From positions 90,396-154,395 of the forward strand of contig CACIGI010000001.1 in the NCBI GenBank assembly GCA_902586125.1: a stretch of DNA of 64,000 bases. Direction: 5' to 3'. Below, one piece after another: positions 57,688 through 64,000 of this stretch. Position 1 is the stretch's first letter, and every line of letters begins with the position of its first letter. The stretch comes from an uncultured Pelagibacteraceae bacterium (lineage in GTDB: Bacteria; Pseudomonadota; Alphaproteobacteria; Pelagibacterales; Pelagibacteraceae). Below the pieces are notes generated by a model. It was not told the origin of the DNA. It saw nothing but the letters and a program-made list of their open reading frames with translations, and did not search any database. Position numbers and translations under genes: made by a program.

Positions 57688-57783
57688 AGCAGTAATCGCA
57701 CTAGTGGGCGAACCCTCGCTGACTAGTGTCGATCTCTTTGTTTCCAAAGACACCGCAAATTTAACGTTTTTGCGGAAACTGCC
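57688..57783 (-). promoter_or_regulatory. Structured RNA element in the ffh leader
   Basis: On the minus strand the RNA closes with GGCAGU (57783-57778) pairing ACUGCU (57693-57688). Inside are three hairpins. The first is CCGCAAA with UUUGCGG (57775-57769 and 57759-57753). The second is UCUUUG-GAAA-CAAAGA (57750-57735), a GNRA tetraloop. The third is a longer stem with CACUAGU/ACUAGUG and a GGG-UUCG-CCC tip (about 57733-57695). The tetraloops are GNRA and UUCG only on the minus strand, which fixes the orientation. It ends 13 bases before the ffh ATG. I recall a Pelagibacter RNA motif reported upstream of ffh; that match needs an Rfam check. Confidence 0.75.
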
Positions 57784-57795
57784 ACAAACTATAAT
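57767..57795 (+). promoter_or_regulatory. Predicted promoter of dapF-ftsY
   Basis: A perfect TATAAT lies at 57790-57795. A TTTTTG at 57767-57772, 17 bases upstream, is a weak -35. Transcription should start near 57802, giving a leader of about 34 bases. Since the ffh -10 uses 57786-57791, both promoters cannot be occupied at once. Confidence 0.55.
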
Positions 57796-57813
57796 AGAGG
57801 TTCAAAAAGTCAA
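57786..57813 (-). promoter_or_regulatory. Predicted promoter of ffh and its leader RNA
   Basis: On the minus strand TTGACT (57813-57808), 16 bases, then TATAGT (57791-57786). The start should be near 57779-57783, the first bases of the structured leader. Its -10 overlaps the -10 of dapF on the other strand. Confidence 0.6.
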
Positions 57814-57835
57814 TAAATAAGTTAAATAACTATAT

Positions 57836-58660
57836 ATGGATATTAGAGCTTTTAAAATGGATGGATTAGGTAATGATTTTGTAATAATTGATAATAGACA
57901 AAAGATTACCAATTTGACTAAAGATCAAATTGTAAAAATTTGTGATAGAAATTTTATTGGCTGTGATCAATTAATATTTATTGAATCTAGCAAATCAAGT
58001 GACGCAAATTTAAAATTTTTTAATTCTGATGGAGGAGAGTCTGGTGCATGTGGAAATGGTACTAGATGTGTTGCAAAATTAATCTCTGAAGAGACAAAAT
58101 CTGAAAACATCATTTTGTCAACTTCAAATGGAAATTTAGAGTCAAAAATATTAGATAAAAACATTGTTACGACTGAAATTGGTAAAGCTAAATTACAATG
58201 GAACGAAATTCCTTTATCAGAAAAACTAGATACGAAAAATTTGAATATTAAGATTATTGATTCAAATAACAAAGAACATTCAGGTGGGACGGCAGTTAAT
58301 GTTGGAAATCCACATATTGTTTTTTTTGTAAACGAAATTGAAAATTTTAATATTGAAAAAATTGGACCCGAAATTGAAAATCATAAAATTTTTCCAGAAA
58401 AATGTAATGTTACAATTGCTGCAATAATTAATAAAAATTTAATTAGAGTGAAGGTATGGGAGAGAGGAGCGGGGCTGACCAAAGCATGTGGAACAGCTGC
58501 ATGTGCAACAGCATTTGCTGGTAAATTAAATGATCTTACTGAAAATAAAACAGACATAGAATTTCAAACAGGTAAATTATCAATTCTTATAGATGATAAA
58601 AATTCAATCCACATGAAAGGACCCGTTTCAGAAATAAAAGAAATTGAGTTCAAACTGTAA
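57836..58660 (+). CDS. dapF: Diaminopimelate epimerase
   Basis: 274 residues with the two catalytic cysteines: C72 in GACGNGTRCVA and C218 in KACGTAACATA. FKMDGLGNDFVIID, FFNSDGGE and VNVGNPHIV are also DapF signatures. It interconverts LL- and meso-diaminopimelate for lysine and peptidoglycan. Its last base is the first of ftsY; many alphaproteobacteria have a MiaB-like gene between the two, absent here. Confidence 0.97.
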   Translation: MDIRAFKMDGLGNDFVIIDNRQKITNLTKDQIVKICDRNFIGCDQLIFIESSKSSDANLKFFNSDGGESGACGNGTRCVAKLISEETKSENIILSTSNGNLESKILDKNIVTTEIGKAKLQWNEIPLSEKLDTKNLNIKIIDSNNKEHSGGTAVNVGNPHIVFFVNEIENFNIEKIGPEIENHKIFPEKCNVTIAAIINKNLIRVKVWERGAGLTKACGTAACATAFAGKLNDLTENKTDIEFQTGKLSILIDDKNSIHMKGPVSEIKEIEFKL

Positions 58661-59577
58661 TGGGAATTTTTGATAAATTTAAGATAGGCTTTAAAAAAAG
58701 TGCATCCGCACTGACATCTGGACTAAAAGAAATAATTATAAAAAAAGAGATTGACGATAAAAATTTAAATAAAATTGAGGAATTTTTAATTGAGTCAGAT
58801 GTAGGTGTCGAGGCTGCGTCTGAAATCAAGGAAATCATTTCAAGTAAAAAAATCGATCCAAATAAAGATTTATCAACCGAGATAAATCTTATTTTAAAAG
58901 AATATATTATTAACCTAATGAAACCTTTAGAGAATAATTCTTTTTTCGAAAAAAAAGATAAACTCAATGCAACATTAATCTCAGGTGTGAATGGTGTTGG
59001 CAAAACAACAACTATTGGTAAAATAGGTAAAATTTTAAAAACTAACGGAAACAAAGTTATGTTTGCCGCTTCTGATACTTTTCGAGCAGCAGCTATTGAA
59101 CAATTAGAAAACTGGGCAAATAAAATTGACGTTAAAATAACTAAATCATCTCAAGGTTCTGATCCAGCATCAGTCGCATATAAAGCAGTTGAAGAAGCAA
59201 TCAAAAATAATTTTCACCAAGTATTAATCGATACTGCTGGAAGACTACAAAATAAAAAAAATTTAATGGAGGAATATAAAAAGATAGCCAATGTAACAAA
59301 AAAAATTGACCAGGATGCCCCTCACAACATTATTTTAGTTTTAGACGCAACATCGGGACAAAATGTAATTAATCAAGTAGAAGAATTTAACAAAATTATT
59401 CCATTAACGGGTTTAATCATGACCAAATTAGATGGAACTGCCAAAGGCGGTATTCTATTGGCGATAGCAAAAAAATATCAATTACCAATTATTGCTTTAG
59501 GCTTGGGCGAAAAAGAAGACGACTTACAATTATTTAATGCAGAAAAATTTGCTGAAGCTTTTACGCAGGTTAATTGA
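58660..59577 (+). CDS. ftsY: Signal recognition particle receptor FtsY
   Basis: 305 residues. N domain (1-95), then the SRP GTPase domain with GVNGVGKTTTIGKIG, ASDTFRAAAIEQLENWA, DTAGRLQNK, and TKLDGTAKGGILL. The acidic membrane-targeting A domain of E. coli FtsY is missing; only a short amphipathic N-terminus (MGIFDKFKIGFKKSASALTS) remains, as in many alphaproteobacteria. It receives the Ffh complex. Its stop overlaps the convergent gene by 8 bases. Confidence 0.97.
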   Translation: MGIFDKFKIGFKKSASALTSGLKEIIIKKEIDDKNLNKIEEFLIESDVGVEAASEIKEIISSKKIDPNKDLSTEINLILKEYIINLMKPLENNSFFEKKDKLNATLISGVNGVGKTTTIGKIGKILKTNGNKVMFAASDTFRAAAIEQLENWANKIDVKITKSSQGSDPASVAYKAVEEAIKNNFHQVLIDTAGRLQNKKNLMEEYKKIANVTKKIDQDAPHNIILVLDATSGQNVINQVEEFNKIIPLTGLIMTKLDGTAKGGILLAIAKKYQLPIIALGLGEKEDDLQLFNAEKFAEAFTQVN

Positions 59578-60133
59578 TTAAATTACTCGAGATTAAAGGT
59601 TTATAAATACTACACTTATAATTATCTTTAAATTTATAATGCCCACAATCCTTAGAAAAAGACGAAATAATAAAATCAAATTTTCCTGTAGTGGGGTAAA
59701 GTTCAAGTTTCTTATTAAAAATATCATACTTAAAGTTTGCGTTTAAACTTTTAACTGCACTAATCATCACCAGTGTTTTATCATCTTTTAAAAGATAATA
59801 AGCAAAGTCGTCTGGAAATACAGGAAAGTCATATTCCTCTAAATGAAACTTGGCTTGAGAGGGAAACCAATCATAAGAGATCAATGGTGAAGAAGACTTT
59901 GTTGAATAATTATAGATATAAAGATCTTTTGGATAATCATTTATATAATTACTTTCTTCACCTCTAGCTAAAATCGATTTCTCTCGCCCCTTAAAATATA
60001 GCGCAAATTTTTTGTTGTGAGAGTCCATATGATCTATGTGAAATAAATCATCAGGATAAAATGAATTATCTTTCGAAAAAGCAAAACTTTTTAAAGTTAT
60101 GAATAAAATTATAATAATAAAAATATTTTTCAT
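59570..60133 (-). CDS. Secreted protein of unknown function
   Basis: 187 residues that I do not recognise. The first 18 (MKNIFIIIILFITLKSFA) form a clear signal peptide. The mature part is rich in aromatic and charged residues (YPDDLFHIDHMDSHNKKFALYFKG, YPKDLYIYNYSTKSSSPLISYDWFP) with probable beta strands. Only two cysteines (DCGH and YKCS near the C-terminus) are present, which could form one disulfide. It lies 49 bases downstream of an alpha/beta hydrolase gene and converges on ftsY with an 8-base overlap. Base composition matches the neighbours. Likely periplasmic; function open. Confidence 0.8.
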   Translation of the reverse strand: MKNIFIIIILFITLKSFAFSKDNSFYPDDLFHIDHMDSHNKKFALYFKGREKSILARGEESNYINDYPKDLYIYNYSTKSSSPLISYDWFPSQAKFHLEEYDFPVFPDDFAYYLLKDDKTLVMISAVKSLNANFKYDIFNKKLELYPTTGKFDFIISSFSKDCGHYKFKDNYKCSIYKPLISSNLIN

Positions 60134-60182
60134 TTTTTAAACTTAATCTTAAATCTTGAAAAATATTTGTTTAGAATATGGC

Positions 60183-61001
60183 TTAATTTAAATTAATCAA
60201 AAAAGAGTTTAGTGCTTTTACAAGATTCTCGTCATACTCCATCATATGATTGTCATATTTGGTAAAATATGAATATTTGGGTTCATTAGCTATCTCAAAC
60301 AACTTTTTACCCATCTCAAAAGGAACAATTTGATCTTTTTCACCATGCATTATCAAAATTGGAGATTTAATATTTTTAATTTTGTTTTTATTTTCAAATT
60401 TATCTTTGAGTAAAAGACCAACGGGTATATATGGATAAAATTTTTTAGCCGCATCAATCATTGATGTGAATGGAGTTTCTAAAATAACACCTCCAAACTC
60501 TTTGTTCTGGGATAAATGTGTTGCAACTCCTGTTCCTAATGATTCTCCATAAATTACTATATTTTTTTCATCTACACCTTTTTTTACCAACCATTTAATT
60601 GCACTTTCACCATCCTCATATAATCCAGACTCTGATGGTTTGCCCTCGTTACCACTAAAACCTCTCCAAGCAACTATTAAAAAATTAACACTCACGTCTC
60701 TAAAATGATTTAATTTATGAATTCTATTTTCTAAAGATCCAGCATTTCCATGAAAAAATAGAATTGTTTTATTTTTTTTTATATCTTTTTCATGATACCA
60801 ACCCAATAAATCTAATCCATCTTGGGTTGGGACTTTTACTTTTTCAATATAAACTGAGAGTTTGTCATCAAAATAATTATTTTCATCAGGATGATACATT
60901 AAGTTCCTTTGATAAAAATAAAGAAATACTAAGAGAAATAGGTAAACTAAAATTGTTAGTTGTAAAAATAATAACAAACTATTCCTAAACCTTTTTAACA
61001 T
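60183..61001 (-). CDS. Membrane-anchored alpha/beta hydrolase (ABHD13/BEM46-like)
   Basis: 272 residues. One N-terminal membrane helix (LLLFLQLTILVYLFLLVFLY) is followed by YQRNLMYHPDE, a serine hydrolase core with LFFHGNAGSLENR, the nucleophile in YGESLGTGVA, acid in MHGEKDQIVP and histidine in DNHM. The NAGS and GESLGTG pattern is that of the ABHD13/BEM46 group, whose bacterial substrates are mostly unknown (esterase or thioesterase activity is likely). The end of the EamA gene overlaps its start by 17 bases. Confidence 0.88.
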   Translation of the reverse strand: MLKRFRNSLLLFLQLTILVYLFLLVFLYFYQRNLMYHPDENNYFDDKLSVYIEKVKVPTQDGLDLLGWYHEKDIKKNKTILFFHGNAGSLENRIHKLNHFRDVSVNFLIVAWRGFSGNEGKPSESGLYEDGESAIKWLVKKGVDEKNIVIYGESLGTGVATHLSQNKEFGGVILETPFTSMIDAAKKFYPYIPVGLLLKDKFENKNKIKNIKSPILIMHGEKDQIVPFEMGKKLFEIANEPKYSYFTKYDNHMMEYDENLVKALNSFLINLN

Positions 61002-61890
61002 TATTTTTCTTTGCTAAATATACGCCAAAAAATACCAGAATAGTCCCAATAATATGGTAATTTTCAAATTTTTCGTCAAATAAAAAGTATCCATAAATTG
61101 CACCGTAAACTGTAAAAACATAAAGCGTAAAGCCAGTTAAAGATGCACCTAATTTTTTTTGAGCTATAGTATAAAGTGTAAAGGCAATTATCCCTGGCGA
61201 TATAGCAGCAAAAATCACCCATAAATAAAATTCTGTTACAAAAATAGTCTCTTTATAAAATAATTCCTCACCAACATAAAAGGGTAACAAACTTAAAGCA
61301 CCAAAAAAGGAAATCATAGCAAATCTATCGAAAATTTTTAATTTTGATTTCCAATAAAATAAATAAATAGAATATAAAGCCCAACCAACTGCAGCAGCTA
61401 ACATCCATAAATCACCAATTGTAAATCTAAGATTAATTAATAAATCAATATCACCTTTAATAATAATGACAAAAACACCAATCAAACAAGCAATTAAACC
61501 AATTACCTTTGTCAAATTTATTTTTTCTTGAAAAAAGAAATATGAAATCAAAATAATAAAAACTGGAGAGGATGTGTAAATTATCCCCATATTAGTTACA
61601 GTTGTTGTCTCACCAGCTAAAAAAGGGAAAGCACCACATACACCACATCCCATTGACCCTAAAAAAAATAATTTTTTATATTCCTTTTTAATTATATGAA
61701 AATTATTTTTTAAAGTTAAATAAGTGAATGGTAATAAAATCAAAAAAACTAATGTCCAACGCCAAAATGCAAGTGAAATAGGTGGAACAAATTCAACACC
61801 GCCTCTAGCAACAACTAAGTTACTGGCCATAAAGATTGGTTGTATAAATAGTAATGATAATGGAAATATATCTGTCTTAATATTTTTCAA
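60985..61890 (-). CDS. EamA/DMT family transporter
   Basis: 301 residues with ten predicted membrane helices in two EamA repeats. The first has LLFIQPIFMASNLVVARGG and PISLAFWRWTLVFL; the second begins DLWMLAAAVGWALYSIYL. The drug/metabolite transporter superfamily exports or exchanges small metabolites; substrate unknown. The start is a TTG at 61890, needed because the next methionine lies inside the first helix. It follows the 58-residue gene by 11 bases and overlaps the hydrolase gene by 17. Confidence 0.88.
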   Translation of the reverse strand: MKNIKTDIFPLSLLFIQPIFMASNLVVARGGVEFVPPISLAFWRWTLVFLILLPFTYLTLKNNFHIIKKEYKKLFFLGSMGCGVCGAFPFLAGETTTVTNMGIIYTSSPVFIILISYFFFQEKINLTKVIGLIACLIGVFVIIIKGDIDLLINLRFTIGDLWMLAAAVGWALYSIYLFYWKSKLKIFDRFAMISFFGALSLLPFYVGEELFYKETIFVTEFYLWVIFAAISPGIIAFTLYTIAQKKLGASLTGFTLYVFTVYGAIYGYFLFDEKFENYHIIGTILVFFGVYLAKKNNVKKV

Positions 61891-61901
61891 TTTAATTGAT
61901 A

Positions 61902-62078
61902 TTAATCTTTATCAAAAAAGGCTTCGTATATCATCATGATGATAGCTGCACCCATTAAAAGATAAACTGGAATAACATCCAAGAAGCCGATCATCATTGA
62001 TCTTGTTAAAGTTGTTGCTAAACCAATTAAAAAGAAAACTGCAAAAGATAATCCTATAATTGTAGTAATTTTATTCAT
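61902..62078 (-). CDS. 58-residue membrane protein of unknown function
   Basis: A small gene: ATG at 62078, stop at 61902-61904. The protein begins MNKITTIIGLSFAVFFLIGL and ends MMIYEAFFDKD. It has two hydrophobic helices (about 5-22 and 36-51) around a short polar/aromatic turn (TRSMMIGFLDVIP). A Shine-Dalgarno-like GGAG lies 5-8 bases before the ATG, inside the end of the amidase gene, whose stop codon finishes two bases upstream. Spacing, ribosome site and clean two-helix pattern support a real gene. It resembles no family I can name. Confidence 0.72.
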   Translation of the reverse strand: MNKITTIIGLSFAVFFLIGLATTLTRSMMIGFLDVIPVYLLMGAAIIMMIYEAFFDKD

Positions 62079-62079
62079 T

Positions 62080-63408
62080 TTACTCCTGACATTCTTTTTC
62101 TAACCAATTAGCAACTCCTAGGAATCTATGATCGTCATATTTATTGCCAATTAATTGAACCCCTAATGGTAAATTATTTTCTCCTTCAAGTAAAGGTAAC
62201 GAAATACATGGTGTGCCAAGATAAGACCAAACTTTATTAAATTCTGCTGTTCCTGTGCTTTTTAAACCCTTTGGTGCAACACCTGGACTAGCTGGTGACA
62301 AAACTCCATGATAATCCTCAAAAACTTCCTCGTAAGACTCATAGCTTCTTTTCATAAAATCAATTGCTTCTGCATATTCTTTCGCAGAATGTTTATTGCC
62401 TTTGGTAATTGCATCTTGCATATACTTAGACAATTTCTTTTTAAATTTTTTAAAATACACTGAAAAATTATTGGCTAAATCAGTCTCATGAATAATTTGG
62501 TGATACTTGTGAATATCCCTAAAATAAGAAGGTGTATCAAAAATCTCGATATTTTTTTTGAATGAATTAATAAAATATTCAAATGACTCTCTAGACTTTT
62601 TATCTATTAATTTCCAATGTTCAGTTTTATAAAAAATAAATTTAGGATCAAATAAAGGTCCTTTTTTTGTTTCAGATAAAATATTTTCCGTTGAGTAATG
62701 TATTGTTGCTGGATCAAATTTATCTTTTTTTATCAATACTTTTGCAAGCATGGCCACATCCTCAACTTTTCGGCCAAAGATTCCTATATGATCTAAATTG
62801 TAAGAAGTTCTTAAAACACCATTTCTAGATATCAAACCATAACTAGGTTTATAACCCACAACTCCGCAATAGGATGCTGGTCTAATAATGGATCCACCAG
62901 TTTGTGATCCAATTGATGCAGGTGCCATAAACGAAGCCACTGAAGCAGCTGATCCGCTTGAAGAACCACCTGGTGTTCTTGTTTTATCATGTGGATTTGT
63001 GGTTGCCGGGGGCCCTAAATAAGCAAGTTCCGAGGTTGCTGTTTTACCCATTACAATCGCTCCGGATGCATGAAGCAAATCAATTATTTCAGCATTTTGT
63101 GAATATGATTTACCTTTTCTAATAACTGTTCCACATTCGGTTGGCATATCAACTGTCCCAATAATGTCTTTAACTGCAATAGGCACTCCATGAAGTGGAC
63201 CAATTGGTTTACCAGATCTTCTATGATCGTCAGCTTCTGCAGCTTTTTCTAATAAAACTTTTTTATCAAAATGGGCCCAAGCCTTTATATCTTTGTCAAA
63301 TTTATTGATTCTCTCGATATACTTTTCACAAACATCAACAGAAGTGAGTTGAGCATCTTTAATCTTTGTAGCAAGTTCTTCAAGACTTAAAGAAAATATA
63401 TCTGTCAT
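62080..63408 (-). CDS. Amidase-signature family protein
   Basis: 442 residues. The Ser-cisSer-Lys triad is visible: K80 in IAVKDIIG, the cis-serine in GGSSSGSAAS (148-157) and the nucleophile S173 in SQTGGSIIRPAS. The C-terminal half contains SPASPGVAPKGL and NKVWSYLGTPCISLP, typical of stand-alone amidases rather than GatA. It hydrolyses an amide of unknown identity in the cytoplasm. It follows the TRAP transporter gene by six bases, so it may act on the transported compound. Confidence 0.88.
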   Translation of the reverse strand: MTDIFSLSLEELATKIKDAQLTSVDVCEKYIERINKFDKDIKAWAHFDKKVLLEKAAEADDHRRSGKPIGPLHGVPIAVKDIIGTVDMPTECGTVIRKGKSYSQNAEIIDLLHASGAIVMGKTATSELAYLGPPATTNPHDKTRTPGGSSSGSAASVASFMAPASIGSQTGGSIIRPASYCGVVGYKPSYGLISRNGVLRTSYNLDHIGIFGRKVEDVAMLAKVLIKKDKFDPATIHYSTENILSETKKGPLFDPKFIFYKTEHWKLIDKKSRESFEYFINSFKKNIEIFDTPSYFRDIHKYHQIIHETDLANNFSVYFKKFKKKLSKYMQDAITKGNKHSAKEYAEAIDFMKRSYESYEEVFEDYHGVLSPASPGVAPKGLKSTGTAEFNKVWSYLGTPCISLPLLEGENNLPLGVQLIGNKYDDHRFLGVANWLEKECQE

Positions 63409-63414
63409 TTAGAA

Positions 63415-64000
63415 TTAATTTGCAAATAATGTCTCTGGTAACCAAAGTGCTATACCTGGAAATAAATACATCAGAACCATAGCTAAAATCACAATACCTA
63501 AAAATGGCATTATTCCTCCAAAGATCTGCATCAATTCAACATTCTTTGATTGAACTCCCTTTAGATAGTAAGCAGACATTGCCATGGGGGGAGTCAAAAA
63601 TGAGGTTTGCAAATTTAGAGCAATCAACATTGCAAAGAAATATGGATTTACTCCAAAAAATTCGACTAATGGTAAAAATATTGGTACAAAAATAATTAAT
63701 ATCTCCGTCCACTCCAATGGCCAACCTAATAAAAATATAATCAATTGTGTAATTACTAAAAATTGCCAAGGCTGTAAATTTAGAGATTTAAAGAAGTGTT
63801 CGAAAACCTCGTGACCACCAAGATAAGAAAATACAGAAGCAAATGTCCACGATCCTATGAATAGCCACATAATCATTGCAGTTGTTTTAGCTGTCAAAAA
63901 AACAGACTCTTTAAAATTTTTCCATTTAAGAGTTTTATAAAAATATGAAAGCACCAACGATCCAAATGCACCAACGGCTGCAGCTTCAGCAGGTGTTGCT
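63415..64000 (-). CDS. dctM: TRAP transporter large permease subunit, C-terminal part (5' end outside window)
   Basis: The last 195 residues are present; the reading frame continues to the window edge. The signature ATPAEAAAVGAFGS is immediately after the edge, followed by helices and the conserved WPLEWTEILIIFVPIFLPL, NPYFFAMLIALNLQTSFLTPPMAMSAYYLKG, which place it in the DctM/TRAP-T large subunit family. It imports an organic acid or similar solute with a periplasmic binding protein (DctP) and DctQ, presumably encoded beyond the edge. An internal TTG at 63957 is not the true start. Substrate unknown; the amidase next door suggests an amide-containing compound. Confidence 0.9.
   Translation of the reverse strand, partial: ATPAEAAAVGAFGSLVLSYFYKTLKWKNFKESVFLTAKTTAMIMWLFIGSWTFASVFSYLGGHEVFEHFFKSLNLQPWQFLVITQLIIFLLGWPLEWTEILIIFVPIFLPLVEFFGVNPYFFAMLIALNLQTSFLTPPMAMSAYYLKGVQSKNVELMQIFGGIMPFLGIVILAMVLMYLFPGIALWLPETLFAN

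Noticed and set aside
57675..57701. Nine-residue extension of Ffh
   Set aside because: It lies within the structured leader, and the conserved Ffh N-terminus MFENL begins at 57674.
57675..57835. The ffh leader hairpins as the SRP (4.5S) RNA gene
   Set aside because: Neither strand has the conserved helix-8 core (AGGUCAGGUC...GGAAGGAAGCAGC-type pattern), and the element ends right at the ffh start codon.
58650..59054. 134-residue open frame antisense to ftsY
   Set aside because: Hydrophobic-looking only because it mirrors Lys/Asn/Ile-rich codons; no independent support.
63415..63957. TRAP gene as a complete 180-residue protein
   Set aside because: The frame stays open to the window edge and upstream residues (ATPAEAAAVGAFGS) match the DctM family.

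Overview
This window looks like a chromosomal segment of a SAR11-clade alphaproteobacterium (Candidatus Pelagibacter or a close relative). The evidence is a strongly AT-rich sequence, coding density near saturation, spacers that rarely exceed 100 bases, several TTG and GTG starts, an alphaproteobacterial gene order (mdh-sucCD-sucAB-lpdA; F1 ATPase genes apart from F0; class I lysyl-tRNA synthetase; RegA), a SAM-II riboswitch before metX, and a DMSP-demethylation cluster (dmdA, dmdB, dmdC homologues) beside sdh and leu genes. I found no insertion sequence, prophage, CRISPR array, rRNA or tRNA. No gene-free stretch exceeds 300 bases. The longest are 15580-15782 (about 200 bases, promoter plus SAM-II riboswitch) and 57675-57835 (about 160 bases, structured ffh leader plus two face-to-face promoters).

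Layout. 1-2134: start of polA (cut by the window edge), biotin transporter bioY, response regulator regA. 2256-6436: a four-gene polyamine cluster (ornithine-type decarboxylase, deoxyhypusine synthase-like homospermidine synthase candidate, aguB, aguA). 6433-9962 (minus): queuosine-precursor transporter, rpmB, pyrD, lysK. 10049-13613 (plus): trkH, an AmpG-type muropeptide permease and an NlpC/P60 peptidase. 13610-15579 (minus): tyrC and hisC. 15783-18220 (plus): metX-metW under a SAM-II riboswitch, then gloB. 18279-24796 (plus): rplU, rpmA, obgE, proB, proA, nadD, rsfS, ctpA, rppH.

24789-57674 (minus) is almost 33 kb of uninterrupted co-directional genes: ATP synthase F1 (atpHAGDC), priA, a TCA-cycle supercluster (lpdA, sucB, sucA, sucD, sucC, mdh, mmsA, sdhB, sdhA, sdhD, sdhC), asd, the DMSP cluster (dmdA, an alpha/beta hydrolase, dmdB, dmdC), leuB-leuD-leuC, and rplS-trmD-rpsP-ffh without rimM. 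57836-59577 (plus): dapF-ftsY. 59570-64000 (minus): a secreted protein of unknown function, a membrane-anchored alpha/beta hydrolase, an EamA transporter, a 58-residue membrane protein, an amidase, and the C-terminal part of a TRAP transporter large subunit cut by the window edge.

How it fits together: the window carries much of the central energy metabolism (2-oxoglutarate to oxaloacetate, respiratory complex II, F1 ATPase). It also carries a route that feeds methyl groups and C3 carbon from the algal osmolyte DMSP into folate and acyl-CoA metabolism, plus amino-acid biosynthesis (Leu, Pro, Met, Tyr/His, Lys/cell-wall DAP). The most interesting non-coding elements are the SAM-II riboswitch whose 5' end coincides with a predicted transcription start, and a multi-helix RNA directly abutting the ffh start codon. 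All five convergent gene pairs overlap by 4 or 8 bases, leaving no room for terminators between them.
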